A program made the translations under genes and the position numbers. A stretch of DNA of 64,000 bases from Arsukibacterium indicum (GTDB taxonomy: Bacteria; Pseudomonadota; Gammaproteobacteria; Enterobacterales; Alteromonadaceae), in assembly GCF_019100565.1 (NCBI RefSeq), contig NZ_JAHRID010000001.1, positions 806,001 to 870,000 on the forward strand, given 5' to 3'. The notes under the pieces were generated by a model. It ran no database searches. It was not told the origin of the DNA and saw nothing but the letters and a program-made list of their open reading frames with translations. Shown here piece by piece: positions 7,674 through 19,383 of the stretch (the stretch's first letter is position 1; each line of letters begins with the position of its first letter).

Positions 7674-10448
7674 ATGGAAAAAACCTCCTATACCAAACCG
7701 ATGTTTCGCCGGCTGGCACTTATGGCCCTGCTGGTTTTACTGCTACAGGCCGCTTTGTTTATCTTGTTAACCTTGCCCGAGCAAAACCGGGAAGAACATC
7801 AACTTGCCCGTTTAGCAGCCGAAACTACAGTGCTGGCCAGCGCACTGAGCATTCCTTTGCGCAATGACAATACTCAGGCAGCAGAGCAATTGCTGCTACA
7901 GGCCCGAAATGCCGATAGCAACCGGGCAATTTATTTATACCGTCAGACAAACCAGCAGCTGGAGCTGATTGCCAATACCGTTAATCTGGCTAATTTTGTA
8001 CCCCAGCCTGAACTGGCCAACAAAGAAATACAGCAAGGGGATTATTTAATTGTCAGCAGAATTGTCAATAACGAGGCAGCCAGCCTGCTGGTTAATGTGC
8101 ATTTTCTTCCCCCCACCAGTCAGTTACCATTGCTGTTGGCATTTATTTGTAGTCTGGTAGCCGGAGTTTTACTGAGTTTAAGCTTTGCCTATACCATCTC
8201 AGTTTATTTTGGCCGCAAGTTAACACCATTAGTTGCTAATACCAAAACAGCGCTGGATAAAAACCAGTTTGATGGCAGTGTTGAGAGCCACGCGCATGAT
8301 AATTTCGGGGTACTGGGCAGCTATATCAATCAGTTGTTTCGTCGTATCGAGCAAGGCCAGCAGGCACTAAAAAGCTCAGAAACCGACATTGCCCAGCTTA
8401 AGCAGGAAGTAGATGCACGGATTAAAGAGCGTACTGACGCCCTGGAGACAGCAAAGCTTACCGCTGAGCGGGCCAATGAGGCTAAATCAACCTTTCTGGC
8501 AACCATGAGCCATGAAATCCGCACTCCGATGAACGGCATTATTGGCACTATCGATTTACTTCGTAAAACCCAGTTATCGACCTCACAATTCAGGATGACC
8601 GACACTATTCGTGAGTCGTCATTTTCATTGCTGCGGATTCTGGATGATATTCTGGATTTCTCAAAAATCGAAGCGGGAAAACTTGAACTGGAGAATATTC
8701 CGGTTTCTCTGGTTGATATTATCGAAGCTGTTGGCCGCATTTTGGTATCGGTTGCCTATCAGCGCCAAATCGATTTAAAGCTGTATATTGACCCTAAGAT
8801 CCCCGACGGTTTATTTGGCGACCCGGTGCGGTTGCGGCAAATATTATATAACCTGGCTGGCAACGCGATTAAATTCACCGAAACCACCCCGCAGAAAACC
8901 GGGGTTGTGATAATTCGTGCCGACCTGCTGGAAGAGAACATGGAGTTCAGTCAAATCCGGTTTAGCGTTGTCGATAATGGCCGCGGTATGACCCAACGTC
9001 AAATCAACTATGTGTTTCATCCGTTTAATCAGGCCGAGGGCTCGATTACCCGAAAATTTGGTGGCACGGGTCTGGGCCTGTCGATTTGTCAGCGCCTGAC
9101 CTCTCTGATGTATGGCGATATTGATGTACAAAGTGAAGTTGGCAAAGGCACCGAGTTTACGGTCAGGATCCCAATGCGGCGCTCTGATGAAATCGACTAT
9201 GTCAGTACCGAGTTGCTGCGGGATGTGCATATTTGCCTATTTACTCAGGACAGTGACAATCAGGAACATTTAACCAGCTACTTTAACCACACCCATGCTG
9301 AAGTTGAGGTAGTAAACAGCACAGAGGCCCTGTTTAAGCGGGCAGAACGACAAAAACCATTACCGCCAAAACAGGCAGCAGTATGGGTGCTTGACGCTAC
9401 TTATGAGCAAATTTCAGCGGAACATATCAGCCGCTTACAACAAGTACCAGCGTTAGAACGGGTTAAATTTATTGTAATTACCAATCAGGTTGAATTATCT
9501 GAGCACAGTGACGAGCGCACTTACTACCTGCACAGCTCCCCGATATGCCGCAGCCACTTGTATGATGCCATTCTGGTGGCGGCAAAACGTAAAGATAAAC
9601 CGAAACCGCAGCAAACTTCTAATCTGAACCTGAGCAAAGGTGCACCGGATATCGAAACTGCGCGGCGCAACCACCAGCTTATTCTGCTGGCTGAAGATAA
9701 TATAATGAATCAGCGGGTCATTGTTGATCAGCTGAATGCTTTGGGCTATGCGGTGGAAGTTGCCGACGACGGCGCAATTGCGCTGGACATGTGGCGTCGG
9801 TATCACTACCCGCTGGTACTGACTGACTTACACATGCCTAATATGAGCGGCTATGATTTAGCCATCGCTATTCGCAAAGAAAGCCTGCATCGCCAGGATG
9901 ACAGTAATTTCAGCAGGATTGTCGCTGTTACAGCCAATGCATTAAAAGGGGAAGAGCAAAAATGTATCAGCATTGGCATGGATGGTTATATTACCAAACC
10001 GTTGGAACTGGTTACCCTGGAAACGATGCTAAAACGCTGGCTGCCGGCCAAGGTACAAAAGTCTGTTACCGGCAGTGGCAGCACAACAGGTAATAATCCA
10101 GAGCCGGCACAACAACCCTCACCGATATGCTTTACCACTATTGCTAATTTTCTGGGTAACGATCCGGCTAAACATGAAGAATATCTGAACTACTTTGTTA
10201 AGCATGGTAAAGAGTTGCTGACCCAGCTAACCACTGAGGCTCAGGCACAAAACCGCAGCGGTGTGCGAGCCGTTACTCATCAGTTTAAGTCGGTGGCTAA
10301 AAGTATTGGCGCACTCAGCCTGTCGGCAGAGGCGCTGAAGCTTGAGCAGGCAGCAGAACAGAGTGACTGGTCGGTGATCAATGAGTATGTCCGGTTGATG
10401 ACAGATAAATATCAGGACATTGTTAACTACGTACGCCAGCGTTACTAA
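7674..10448 (+). CDS. Hybrid sensor histidine kinase, BarA-like (HisKA-HATPase-REC-HPt)
   Basis: A 924-residue unorthodox tripartite kinase. The order is: transmembrane segment about 14-34, periplasmic domain, second membrane segment about 150-180, HAMP-like and coiled-coil region, HisKA with phospho-acceptor His280 ([13 protein letters not shown]), ATPase with N, G1 and G2 boxes ([25 protein letters not shown]), a degenerate receiver-like region, a receiver with Asp718 ([10 protein letters not shown]) and a C-terminal HPt with His869 ([10 protein letters not shown]). This matches the BarA layout, which phosphorylates UvrY/GacA and acts on CsrA through small RNAs. The identity with BarA is an inference, but csrA is also in this window. 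The start at 7674 has GGA six bases upstream; the ATG at 7653 is possible. Confidence 0.88.
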   Translation: MEKTSYTKPMFRRLALMALLVLLLQAALFILLTLPEQNREEHQLARLAAETTVLASALSIPLRNDNTQAAEQLLLQARNADSNRAIYLYRQTNQQLELIANTVNLANFVPQPELANKEIQQGDYLIVSRIVNNEAASLLVNVHFLPPTSQLPLLLAFICSLVAGVLLSLSFAYTISVYFGRKLTPLVANTKTALDKNQFDGSVESHAHDNFGVLGSYINQLFRRIEQGQQALKSSETDIAQLKQEVDARIKERTDALETAKLTAERANEAKSTFLATMSHEIRTPMNGIIGTIDLLRKTQLSTSQFRMTDTIRESSFSLLRILDDILDFSKIEAGKLELENIPVSLVDIIEAVGRILVSVAYQRQIDLKLYIDPKIPDGLFGDPVRLRQILYNLAGNAIKFTETTPQKTGVVIIRADLLEENMEFSQIRFSVVDNGRGMTQRQINYVFHPFNQAEGSITRKFGGTGLGLSICQRLTSLMYGDIDVQSEVGKGTEFTVRIPMRRSDEIDYVSTELLRDVHICLFTQDSDNQEHLTSYFNHTHAEVEVVNSTEALFKRAERQKPLPPKQAAVWVLDATYEQISAEHISRLQQVPALERVKFIVITNQVELSEHSDERTYYLHSSPICRSHLYDAILVAAKRKDKPKPQQTSNLNLSKGAPDIETARRNHQLILLAEDNIMNQRVIVDQLNALGYAVEVADDGAIALDMWRRYHYPLVLTDLHMPNMSGYDLAIAIRKESLHRQDDSNFSRIVAVTANALKGEEQKCISIGMDGYITKPLELVTLETMLKRWLPAKVQKSVTGSGSTTGNNPEPAQQPSPICFTTIANFLGNDPAKHEEYLNYFVKHGKELLTQLTTEAQAQNRSGVRAVTHQFKSVAKSIGALSLSAEALKLEQAAEQSDWSVINEYVRLMTDKYQDIVNYVRQRY

Positions 10449-10471
10449 CCAATACAAAATCTGTGAACAAT

Positions 10472-10500
10472 AAAAAACCGGTAACACTTACCGGTTTTTT
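10472..10500. terminator. Bidirectional terminator between the hybrid kinase and kdsA
   Basis: AAAAAACCGGTAA and TTACCGGTTTTTT, a perfect 13-base inverted repeat around CAC, lie between two convergent genes and have A and T runs on both sides. Confidence 0.92.
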
Positions 10501-10523
10501 ATTGTTCAGACACCGCCGGAATA

Positions 10524-11390
<867 letters not shown>

Positions 11391-11395
11391 TTATA

Positions 11396-11773
11396 TTAAA
11401 GCGGTAAAAAAACCGGTTGTTTGTTAAGCGCCACCCGAACCATTAACCCAAGCCAGCCCAGTGCACCTAAAAAGCATAACCAGCGGATAGCGAGAGTACG
11501 GCCCTTTAATGCCATTACCGCCAGGGCTATGTAGGCCAGCAAGGCGATAAATTTTTCGGTCAGCCAGCTATTAGTAAAGGGATATTGATTAATGATCAGC
11601 ATCAGCGCAACGGCCGATAGAATTAACAGGGTATCAACTACATGAGGAGCAATTCTGATAAGCTTGTTGTTAAGTAATGCTGAGCTTTTAAGCATCATGC
11701 CAAACCGGATAAATAACAAACTCACACTTAAAACCACCATCAGCAGATGCAGATGTTTAAAGGCCATATACAT
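11396..11773 (-). CDS. sirB2: SirB2 family membrane protein
   Basis: A 125-residue protein with four hydrophobic helices (about 8-24, 46-62, 73-90 and 96-113) and the family start FKHLHLLMVVLSVSLLFIR. SirB2 proteins are small inner-membrane proteins of unknown biochemical function that sit beside kdsA and prmC in many gammaproteobacteria. The position just upstream of kdsA agrees. sirB1, usual in this block, is not found. The ATG at 11767 (third codon) is an equally possible start. Confidence 0.82.
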   Translation of the reverse strand: MYMAFKHLHLLMVVLSVSLLFIRFGMMLKSSALLNNKLIRIAPHVVDTLLILSAVALMLIINQYPFTNSWLTEKFIALLAYIALAVMALKGRTLAIRWLCFLGALGWLGLMVRVALNKQPVFLPL

Positions 11774-11807
11774 ACAACAGGATCCTTATTCATTATTTTA
11801 TCGCGCA

Positions 11808-13379
11808 CTAATATGCGGCTGAATCATCTTCAATATCAGGATATTTCTGTAAAATGGCTTCCAGCTTTTCTACCCGCTGTACAAACAGTTCTACCAGTTT
11901 GGGCTCAAACTGCTTACCAGACTCGGAAACGATCTGAGCCACAACATCCTCCACACTCCAGGCCTGTTTATAACAGCGACGGTGACGCAGTGCATCGTAT
12001 ACATCTGCCAGCGCCGCTATCCGGCCATAAATGTGAATTTCTTCACCCTTCTTTCCGGCCGGATAACCGCTGCCATCCCACTTTTCGTGATGATCCTGCG
12101 CTATAATGGCACCGGCCTGAATAATAACACGTTTTGAGTCTTTCAAAATATCATAACCAATACTGGTATGGGTTTTCATTACCTCCCATTCGCCACCGTT
12201 AAGCCGGGCTGGCTTATTTAAAATACCATCCGGAATACCCACTTTTCCGACATCATGCAACGGTGAGGCGTACATCAATCGTTCTGCTTCCTCTTCATTC
12301 AGACCATAAGCTTTGGCCAGGTCATAGCAAATAAATGCGACTCGTCTGACATGGTTACCGGTTTCTACAGAACGATGCTCGACGGCTTCGCTGAGCCGGT
12401 AAACAATTTCCCGCTGCGTGTCCTCTATTTCATGCTGCAACTGCACGTTTTCGTAGGCTATTTGTACATTTTGGGCGAACAGTTCAATCAGCTTTTTCTG
12501 ATTGTCAGTGATCTGGCCCGGTAAACCTGAAATGTAAAGCAGTGAACCATGGGTAAATTTACTGCAACAGTAAGCAACCAGATAATTATCACGATAGACA
12601 ATGCTCCGACTATCAAGGGCACTTTCAAATGCCTGTAATAAATCAGTATTAAGCACCTCCTGCACCGGTTTACCTTCTTTTTTGGCAAACTGGCCCTGGC
12701 CGGCAAACACCACTAAATCGTGCGGATCAGCATCAGAGCGCACATTGCCAGCGACCAGTGATGAACTGGCCAGTAAAGCATTTTCATGACAACCCAGTAT
12801 TGAGGTCAGTTGCTGCAGCACGCCATCGATAAATTGTTCCATCGAGTGCGACGAAAATAAGTCTATCGACGCATTAATAATTTTTTCCAGGCCTTCACGG
12901 CTTTGTTCCAGCGATAAAATATCCCGGTATGAGCGCAGACTGGACATAATAACGGTAAACAGTTTTTGGGCAGTCAGTTCAGTTTTTGATTTGTAATCGT
13001 TAATATCGTAATTAACAATAACCTGACGCTCCGGCGCCTGACCTGGCTGACCGGTGCGCAGAATAATCCGCACGTGATCGTTTTTCAGCTCTTCCCGCAC
13101 ATGACGGGCTACCAGTAAGCCGGCATCATCTGTTTCCATAACTACGTCTAGCAGAATGATTGCCGTATCAGGGTTAGCGGCTATGAGCTCCCGGGCTTCG
13201 GCACCGGAATAAGCACTGATAAACTGCAGACTTTTATTGTTAAAGCTGAAATCACTCAGCGCCAGCTTGGTTACGGTATGGACTTCCGGTTCATCATCAA
13301 CGATCAACACTTTCCAATGGCCGTGATTAACCATTTCTGTCGGTTCAGACTCCTCAGCAAACAGAAAAGTGTCATTCAT
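11808..13379 (-). CDS. Response regulator with DUF3369 and HD-GYP domains (cyclic-di-GMP phosphodiesterase)
   Basis: A 523-residue cytoplasmic protein. An N-terminal receiver (VLIVDDEPEVH; phospho-acceptor Asp in ILLDVVMETDDAG; Lys in DYKSKTE) is followed by a GAF-like DUF3369 region and a C-terminal HD-GYP domain. The HD-GYP metal residues are intact: EHRSVETGNHVRR, SPLHDVGKVGIPD, MKTHTSIG, DHHEKWDGSGYP and ALADVYDALR. It should hydrolyse cyclic di-GMP under control of an unknown kinase. The start at 13379 is preceded by GGAG; the extra upstream codons have no support. It lies between prmC and sirB2, a place where regulators are not usual, and has 34 bases to sirB2 and 125 to prmC. Confidence 0.9.
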   Translation of the reverse strand: MNDTFLFAEESEPTEMVNHGHWKVLIVDDEPEVHTVTKLALSDFSFNNKSLQFISAYSGAEARELIAANPDTAIILLDVVMETDDAGLLVARHVREELKNDHVRIILRTGQPGQAPERQVIVNYDINDYKSKTELTAQKLFTVIMSSLRSYRDILSLEQSREGLEKIINASIDLFSSHSMEQFIDGVLQQLTSILGCHENALLASSSLVAGNVRSDADPHDLVVFAGQGQFAKKEGKPVQEVLNTDLLQAFESALDSRSIVYRDNYLVAYCCSKFTHGSLLYISGLPGQITDNQKKLIELFAQNVQIAYENVQLQHEIEDTQREIVYRLSEAVEHRSVETGNHVRRVAFICYDLAKAYGLNEEEAERLMYASPLHDVGKVGIPDGILNKPARLNGGEWEVMKTHTSIGYDILKDSKRVIIQAGAIIAQDHHEKWDGSGYPAGKKGEEIHIYGRIAALADVYDALRHRRCYKQAWSVEDVVAQIVSESGKQFEPKLVELFVQRVEKLEAILQKYPDIEDDSAAY

Positions 13380-13504
13380 AAGGTGGGCTCCGCAGTTCAG
13401 GCAACAAGTCAGAAGAAACAATCAGCTGTAACTATGATAAGCAGCAACTATAACTAGTTATATGCGCTAATAGCCTGCTGGTCAAAACTTTGTTGCTGAA
13501 TATA

Positions 13505-14335
13505 TCAGCGCTTAAGGCAACCACCGCTGATCCGCCAGTTGCCGCCATAATCCCGGCGCGACTGCACCTGACTGAAGCCTGCAGCGCTTAATAACTGCCG
13601 GACAGCATCAGCCTGATTATAACCATGCTCCAGCCATAGCCAGCCATTATCAACCAGATAAGCTGGTGCCTGCTGGCAAATAGCGGCTAAATCGGCCAGA
13701 CCATGCTCAGGGGCAATTAAGGCGCTGGCGGGCTCGAAGTGCAGTGCGGCTAAATGCGGGTCATCGGGTTCAATGTAAGGGGGATTGCTGACAATCAGAT
13801 CAAAACGCTGGCCAGCGACAGCACTGAACCAATCACTTTGCAATACGATGCAGTTAACTGCCGCTAACCGTTTTGCGTTTTGCCTTGCCAGTTCAACAGC
13901 AGCACTGATTTTTTCTGCTGCGGTAACCTGCCAATCTGGCCGGTTACATGCTAAGGCCAGCGCCAGAGCACCGGTACCAGTGCCTAAATCAAGTACTCTG
14001 GCATGTTGGGGCAAGGTTAACGATAGCGCCTGCTCAACCAATAGTTCGGTATCAGGCCTCGGGATCAGGGTGCAGGGCGCAACATCGAGTTCAATATTCC
14101 AGAACGGCCAGCGGCCAATAATATAGGCAATAGGCTCGTCCTGCAGCGCCCGGTGCAGTAGCTGATTTAATGCCTGCAGATCCGGTGCGCTGAGCGGCTC
14201 GTCGGCATGGCTATACAGGTAGCTGCTACTGACATTTAACTGATGACAAAGCAACAATCTGGCATCATCAGCCGCCAGCGGCGACACAGCGCTAAGCTGC
14301 GAGGTGGCTTGCCTGAGCCAGTGCGTCAGGGTCAT
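13505..14335 (-). CDS. prmC: Peptide chain release factor N5-glutamine methyltransferase
   Basis: A 276-residue SAM-dependent methyltransferase that modifies the Gln of the GGQ motif in release factors RF1 and RF2. SAM-binding motif LDLGTGTGALALALA and catalytic NPPY (IVSNPPYIEP) are visible, preceded by the helical N-terminal domain. The frame is open further upstream inside prfA, but the ATG at 14335 starts MTLTHWLRQA one base after the prfA stop, consistent with translational coupling to its own substrate gene. Confidence 0.94.
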   Translation of the reverse strand: MTLTHWLRQATSQLSAVSPLAADDARLLLCHQLNVSSSYLYSHADEPLSAPDLQALNQLLHRALQDEPIAYIIGRWPFWNIELDVAPCTLIPRPDTELLVEQALSLTLPQHARVLDLGTGTGALALALACNRPDWQVTAAEKISAAVELARQNAKRLAAVNCIVLQSDWFSAVAGQRFDLIVSNPPYIEPDDPHLAALHFEPASALIAPEHGLADLAAICQQAPAYLVDNGWLWLEHGYNQADAVRQLLSAAGFSQVQSRRDYGGNWRISGGCLKR

Positions 14336-14336
14336 A

Positions 14337-15428
14337 TCAGCGGTTTTCGTCTGCCAGCGCTGCCAGCAGGTCGGCCTGATGTTCCTGATTAAGCGGCTCC
14401 AGCACCAGCTCCAGATCACCTTCCATCACTTCATTTAAGCGGTAAATGGTCAGGTTAATCCGGTGGTCTGTTAAGCGCCCTTGCGGAAAATTATAAGTAC
14501 GGATCCGCTCTGAGCGATCACCGCTGCCAACCAGTGAACGACGGGTCGACTCTTCGGTTAGCCGGCGTTTTTCATCTTCAGCTGCCTGAATGCGCGATTG
14601 CAGCACGCTCATCGCCCTGGCGCGGTTTTTATGTTGCGAGCGCTCGTCCTGGCATTCAACAATGATGCCGGTAGGAAGGTGAGTGATCCTGATAGCAGAG
14701 TCAGTTCGGTTGACATGCTGTCCACCGGCACCTGACGCCCGGTAGGTATCAACTTTTAAATCCGCAGGGTTAATTTCAATAGCTTCACTTTCCGGAATTT
14801 CCGGCATAATTGCTACCGTACAGGCAGAGGTATGCACCCTGCCCTGCGACTCTGTTGCCGGTACCCTTTGCACCCGGTGACCACCGGATTCAAACTTTAA
14901 CACACCGTAAGCTCCGTCACCCTGCACACTGGCAATCACTTCTTTGAAGCCACCATGCTCACCGTCACTGGCACTGATCACTTCCAGTTTCCAGCGCTGA
15001 CGCTCGGCGAAACGACTGTACATCCGAAACACATCACCGGCAAAAATGGCGGCTTCATCGCCACCTGCGCCAGCGCGGATTTCTAAGAAGCAGTTATTGC
15101 TGTCGTTCGGATCTTTGGGCAGTAGCAACAGTTGCAGCTCTTTTTCCAGCAGCTCAATGGCCGCACGGGCACTTTTGTATTCCTCCTGGGCCATTTCCCG
15201 CATATCAGGGTCACTGTCTTTCTGCATTTCCTCAGCAGCAGCTAAATCCTGCTGTGCCTGCCTGAAGCGGTTAAACGCCTTGCTAACGTCTTCGAGCTGA
15301 CTGTATTCTTTCGACAGCTCGCGAAAACGCTTTTGATCGCCAATAACGCCCGGGTCGCTCAATAATGCCTGGACTTCTTCGTGCCGCTCCACCAGGCCTT
15401 CCAGCTTGCGGTATACCGATTCTTTCAT
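14337..15428 (-). CDS. prfA: Peptide chain release factor 1
   Basis: A 363-residue RF1 that terminates translation at UAA and UAG. The GGQ peptidyl-hydrolysis motif ([13 protein letters not shown]) is present, and the stop-codon recognition tripeptide region is in the usual place before it. Start [12 protein letters not shown] and length match the family (E. coli 360 aa). It lies 18 bases after hemA and directly before prmC, the conserved hemA-prfA-prmC operon. Confidence 0.97.
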   Translation of the reverse strand: MKESVYRKLEGLVERHEEVQALLSDPGVIGDQKRFRELSKEYSQLEDVSKAFNRFRQAQQDLAAAEEMQKDSDPDMREMAQEEYKSARAAIELLEKELQLLLLPKDPNDSNNCFLEIRAGAGGDEAAIFAGDVFRMYSRFAERQRWKLEVISASDGEHGGFKEVIASVQGDGAYGVLKFESGGHRVQRVPATESQGRVHTSACTVAIMPEIPESEAIEINPADLKVDTYRASGAGGQHVNRTDSAIRITHLPTGIIVECQDERSQHKNRARAMSVLQSRIQAAEDEKRRLTEESTRRSLVGSGDRSERIRTYNFPQGRLTDHRINLTIYRLNEVMEGDLELVLEPLNQEHQADLLAALADENR

Positions 15429-15446
15429 GTTAGGTCTGTTACCTGA

Positions 15447-16694
15447 TTAAATATCTAATAATGTATTGATCAGTGCCTGCGGCTCACTGGCCTCTTGTTG
15501 CAGCAACTGACGAATGGTTTTAGTTGGGCTGTGTATCAGCCGGTTGCTAAGCTTGTTGGCCAGTTCCGCCAGCACTTTTTCTGCTTCCTGACCGGCAGCC
15601 AGCTGGTTCAAAGCCCGGCCCAACAATTCGGTTTTAACCTGTTCACAGCGTTGGCGGTAATCCCGCACCCAGTCAACACTGCCCTGCAATTGCAGCCATT
15701 GCAGAAAATCTTCTGCGCCAAGCCTGATCATATCGCTGGCCTGTTCAGCGGCCTGCTGCCGCGAACTGACATTTTGCGCCACTATACTTTGCAAGTCGTC
15801 TACCGTATATAAATACGCATCTTCCAGTTCGCCAACCTGCTGCTCAATGTCTCTTGGAACAGCCAGGTCGACCAGAAACATTGGCTTATGCCGGCGCTTT
15901 TTCAAGGCTTGCTCAACCATACCTTTACCGACGATGGGCAGGGTGCTGGCAGTAGAGCTGATGACAATATCGGCCTGCGGCAATTGCGCAGGTACCTGGG
16001 ACAGCGTAATCACTTTGGCAGCAAACTGCTCTGCCAGCTGCACCGCCCGCTCGTATGTACGATTAGCCACGGTAAGCTCCCGCGCGCCCTGCTCGGCCAG
16101 ATGACGGGCAACCAGCTCAATGGTTTCACCGGCGCCTATCAGCAGTACCCTGACCTTTTCCAGCTTACCAAAGATTTGCCTGGCTAAACTGACTGCCGCA
16201 AACGCCACCGATACCGCATTGGCACCGATATCAGTATTAGTACGAACGTCTTTCGCCACAGCGAAGGTTTTCTGAAACAGCCGCTCAAATTGTGGATTAA
16301 TAGTACCGGCCTGCCGTGACTGATTATAGGCCTGCTTTACCTGACCTAAAATTTGCGGCTCACCTAATACCAGCGAATCCAGACCGGCAGCCACCCGCAT
16401 CAGATGTTCGGCAGCCTGACGATCGTGGTGCAGATACAAATGGGGTTGTAAGTCGTTAACATTCAGCTGATGAAACTGCGCCAGCCAGGTAATAACCTGT
16501 TCCGCCTGGTTGTTTGTGCCGTTAAAATATAATTCGGTACGGTTGCAGGTCGACAGAATAATCGCATCAGTTACCGCTGTTGCAGTCGCCAGTTCACGCA
16601 AGGCTTCATGCACCTGTTCCGGGGCAAATGCCACTTTTTCCCGTAAACTAACCGGTGCTGTTTTATGATTAATGCCTAGTGCAAAGATGGCCAT
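15447..16694 (-). CDS. hemA: Glutamyl-tRNA reductase
   Basis: A 415-residue enzyme of the C5 pathway: it reduces Glu-tRNA to glutamate-1-semialdehyde, the first committed step of tetrapyrrole synthesis. Signatures are LGINHKTAPVSLREKVAF at the start, the catalytic Cys in LSTCNRTELYF, GLDSLVLGEPQILGQVK and the NADPH-binding GAGETIELVARHL. The frame extends upstream to 16877, into lolB DNA, but the ATG at 16694 gives the family N-terminus; 16706 is an alternative. It is divergent from lolB across 79 bases that must hold both promoters. Confidence 0.95.
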   Translation of the reverse strand: MAIFALGINHKTAPVSLREKVAFAPEQVHEALRELATATAVTDAIILSTCNRTELYFNGTNNQAEQVITWLAQFHQLNVNDLQPHLYLHHDRQAAEHLMRVAAGLDSLVLGEPQILGQVKQAYNQSRQAGTINPQFERLFQKTFAVAKDVRTNTDIGANAVSVAFAAVSLARQIFGKLEKVRVLLIGAGETIELVARHLAEQGARELTVANRTYERAVQLAEQFAAKVITLSQVPAQLPQADIVISSTASTLPIVGKGMVEQALKKRRHKPMFLVDLAVPRDIEQQVGELEDAYLYTVDDLQSIVAQNVSSRQQAAEQASDMIRLGAEDFLQWLQLQGSVDWVRDYRQRCEQVKTELLGRALNQLAAGQEAEKVLAELANKLSNRLIHSPTKTIRQLLQQEASEPQALINTLLDI

Positions 16695-16773
16695 CACCTG
16701 TATCATCGTGTTTGTCAGGGGCGAATTGTACGAAAAACCCCATATTAAGAAAAGCGTATTAAGGACTTTCAGC

Positions 16774-17379
16774 GTGTCAGCAACAATTAAGTGGTTTACC
16801 CTGGCCGGATTACTGCTATTAACCAGCGGTTGCAGCCTGATTTCAAAACCGGCCCCGGTGCAGGCGCTGGACAACAAAAGCCGGCTGGCTCAGATAAACG
16901 CTATTAACGAATACACCGTGCAAGCTTCAGTAGGTATAAAAACCCCGGACGAGTCTGTTTCAGGTAATCTGACCTGGCAACAGCTTAACACTGAACACTA
17001 CAAAGCGCGGCTGGCTAATTTCTTAGGCATCAGTTTATTTGAGCTAACCAATAGCGAACAAGGCAGCAGCATTATGTTACGTGGCGAACGCTATCAGGCC
17101 GCCGATACCAGTAGTTTATTATGGCAGCTGGCCGGCTGGTCGATGCCGCTTGCCGATATGCCGCTATGGCTTAAGGGCATTCCCGGGCAAGCCGCAACTG
17201 CCATTGAGTATGACGAACTCGGTCGGGTCAACGCTTTTCAGCTGGTAGATAGCACCGGTATTATCTGGCAACTTCGCTATCAGAGCTTTTTTGCTGATGA
17301 ACTGGCCTTACCCAAAAAAATTAGTTTAATAAGCGACGACACCACCATTAGTTTTTATATCCGGAGCTGGCAATTATGA
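16774..17379 (+). CDS. lolB: Outer-membrane lipoprotein LolB
   Basis: A 201-residue lipoprotein that accepts lipoproteins from LolA and inserts them into the outer membrane. Translation most likely begins at the GTG at 16774 (AAGGA eight bases upstream), giving a signal peptide with lipobox LLTSGC; the longer ATG frame from 16672 overlaps hemA. The fold-typical N-LTWQQ and the Leu-rich loop region (WLKGIPGQAA) agree with LolB. Its stop overlaps ispE by four bases (ATGA). The neighbours hemA (divergent), ispE and prs are the standard gammaproteobacterial arrangement. Confidence 0.92.
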   Translation: MSATIKWFTLAGLLLLTSGCSLISKPAPVQALDNKSRLAQINAINEYTVQASVGIKTPDESVSGNLTWQQLNTEHYKARLANFLGISLFELTNSEQGSSIMLRGERYQAADTSSLLWQLAGWSMPLADMPLWLKGIPGQAATAIEYDELGRVNAFQLVDSTGIIWQLRYQSFFADELALPKKISLISDDTTISFYIRSWQL

Positions 17380-18227
17380 CCTTAACGCTGCCGGCGGTGG
17401 CCAAGCTTAATTTATTTTTACATATCACTGGCCGTCGGCCTGACGGTTACCATAACCTGCAAACTTTATTCCAGTTGCTGGATTATGGTGACCAGCTGCA
17501 TTTTACACCACGTAAAGACAGCCAGCTAAATTTGCAGTGCAATGATCCAACCTTGCAGGGCCAGGACAACCTCATCAAAAAAGCAGGCCGGCTGTTACAA
17601 CAACATTCTGGTTGCCAGCTCGGCTGTGACATTGTGCTGGATAAAAAGCTGCCAATGGGCGGCGGCCTGGGCGGCGGTTCATCAGATGCTGCCACCACTT
17701 TGCTGGCGTTAAATGCCTTGTGGCAACTTAAGTTAAGCAATCAGCAATTAGCTGCCCTGGCGCTAAAACTGGGCGCCGATGTACCGCTGTTTGTCACAGG
17801 CTACAGTGCTTTTGCTGAAGGCGTCGGTGAAAAACTAGTGCCGGTAAATCTGCCGGAGAAAGTCTATTTAGTGGTAACACCACCATGCCACGTCAGCACC
17901 GCAGAAATCTTCCAGCACCCTGATTTAACCAGAAACAGCCCAACGCTGAGCCTCGAATCCCTGTTTAACAGCCCATGGCGCAATGATTGCCAGCCGCTGG
18001 TCGAACAGCTGCAGCCGATTGTTGCATTAACCTTACAGTGGTTGGTAGAATATGGGCCGTGTCGAATGACGGGTACTGGCGCCAGTGTGTTCGCCGAATT
18101 TCCGGACACGGCCAGTGCTCAGCAAGCCCTAAGCAAACTCCCGTCAAACTGTCGCGGATTTATTGCTAAGGGAGTCAACCAGTCGCCAGTAATGGCGGCG
18201 TTGGCAGATACGGAATTCAACAACTGA
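17376..18227 (+). CDS. ispE: 4-diphosphocytidyl-2-C-methyl-D-erythritol kinase
   Basis: A 283-residue GHMP kinase that phosphorylates CDP-ME in the MEP isoprenoid pathway. The ATP-binding glycine-rich motif PMGGGLGGGSSDAA and the N-terminal KLNLFLHITGRRPDGYH substrate site are intact, and the C-terminal GTGASVF motif is present. The ATG lies within the lolB stop (ATGA), so the two are translationally coupled. Confidence 0.95.
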   Translation: MTLTLPAVAKLNLFLHITGRRPDGYHNLQTLFQLLDYGDQLHFTPRKDSQLNLQCNDPTLQGQDNLIKKAGRLLQQHSGCQLGCDIVLDKKLPMGGGLGGGSSDAATTLLALNALWQLKLSNQQLAALALKLGADVPLFVTGYSAFAEGVGEKLVPVNLPEKVYLVVTPPCHVSTAEIFQHPDLTRNSPTLSLESLFNSPWRNDCQPLVEQLQPIVALTLQWLVEYGPCRMTGTGASVFAEFPDTASAQQALSKLPSNCRGFIAKGVNQSPVMAALADTEFNN

Positions 18228-18287
18228 TGCCTTTATACCGGCATTTAATGATTTAACCGGACTCACCACCGCCCTGAGGATCCTACT

Positions 18288-19232
18288 GTGCCCGACATGA
18301 AGGTTTTCGCTGGTAACGCCATACCAGAACTAGCTAACAAAATCGCCAGCCGTCTGTATATCAAACTGGGAGATGCCGATGTTGGCCGTTTCAGTGATGG
18401 CGAAGTTAGCGTACAAATCAATGAGAATGTTCGTGGTTCTGATGTGTTTATCATTCAGTCAACCTGCGCCCCCACCAACGACAATTTAATGGAATTAATC
18501 GTTATGGTGGATGCATTACGGCGTGCATCAGCAGGCCGGATCACTGCCGTTATCCCTTATTTTGGCTATGCCCGTCAGGACCGCCGGGTCCGTTCAGCCC
18601 GGGTACCTATTACTGCTAAAGTTGTCGCTGATTTCCTGTCCAGTGTAGGTGTGGATCGGGTGTTAACCGTGGATTTGCACGCTGAGCAAATTCAGGGTTT
18701 CTTCGACGTACCGGTAGACAACGTATTTGCCAGCCCGGTGTTACTGGACGACATGCGCAAGAAAACGCTGCACTCTCCTGTTGTGGTATCACCGGATATC
18801 GGTGGTGTTGTAAGGGCTCGCGCCGTGGCGAAACTGCTCAACGACGCCGATCTGGCTATTATTGATAAGCGCCGGCCAAAAGCCAATGTGTCACAGGTTA
18901 TGCATATTATCGGTGATGTCAAAGACCGCGACTGTATTATCGTTGACGACATGATTGATACCGGCGGCACCTTATGTAAGGCGGCAGAAGCATTGAAAGA
19001 GCAAGGCGCAAAACGGGTATTTGCATATGCCACCCATGCGGTGTTCTCAGGTAATGCACCAGAAATTATCAGTAATTCCGTTATTGATGAACTGATTATT
19101 ACCGATACCATTCCGCTGTCTGACGCGATGAAAGGCGTTAGCAAAGTTCGACAGCTAACCTTAAGTGAACTGATGGCAGAGTGCATCCGCCGTATCAGTA
19201 ACGAAGAATCAATCTCTTCGATGTTTGACTAA
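18288..19232 (+). CDS. prs: Ribose-phosphate pyrophosphokinase (PRPP synthetase)
   Basis: A 314-residue enzyme making PRPP from ribose-5-phosphate and ATP, the feedstock for nucleotide, His and Trp synthesis and for the Gpt reaction encoded at 2.1-2.6 kb. The start is GTG at 18288 with GAGGA upstream, giving [11 protein letters not shown] exactly as in E. coli. Motifs include [25 protein letters not shown] and the PRPP loop [14 protein letters not shown] terminator follows at 19253. Confidence 0.97.
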   Translation: MPDMKVFAGNAIPELANKIASRLYIKLGDADVGRFSDGEVSVQINENVRGSDVFIIQSTCAPTNDNLMELIVMVDALRRASAGRITAVIPYFGYARQDRRVRSARVPITAKVVADFLSSVGVDRVLTVDLHAEQIQGFFDVPVDNVFASPVLLDDMRKKTLHSPVVVSPDIGGVVRARAVAKLLNDADLAIIDKRRPKANVSQVMHIIGDVKDRDCIIVDDMIDTGGTLCKAAEALKEQGAKRVFAYATHAVFSGNAPEIISNSVIDELIITDTIPLSDAMKGVSKVRQLTLSELMAECIRRISNEESISSMFD

Positions 19233-19252
19233 AATCTGCTGACTGTTTTATT

Positions 19253-19275
19253 AAGGCGCCTGTTGGCGCCTTTTT
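19253..19275 (+). terminator. Terminator of the lolB-ispE-prs operon
   Basis: An AAGGCGCC arm, TGTT loop, GGCGCC arm and a T run, 20 bases after the prs stop. Confidence 0.85.
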
Positions 19276-19383
19276 CATTTGCAGCTGGGTTGGCCTGGTG
19301 GTAATATGTCGCGCCTTTTGAAAGGGCAAACAGGTTGGGGCTGGTCGCAAGTCGCAACAACAATCACTTTATTGGAGTACATC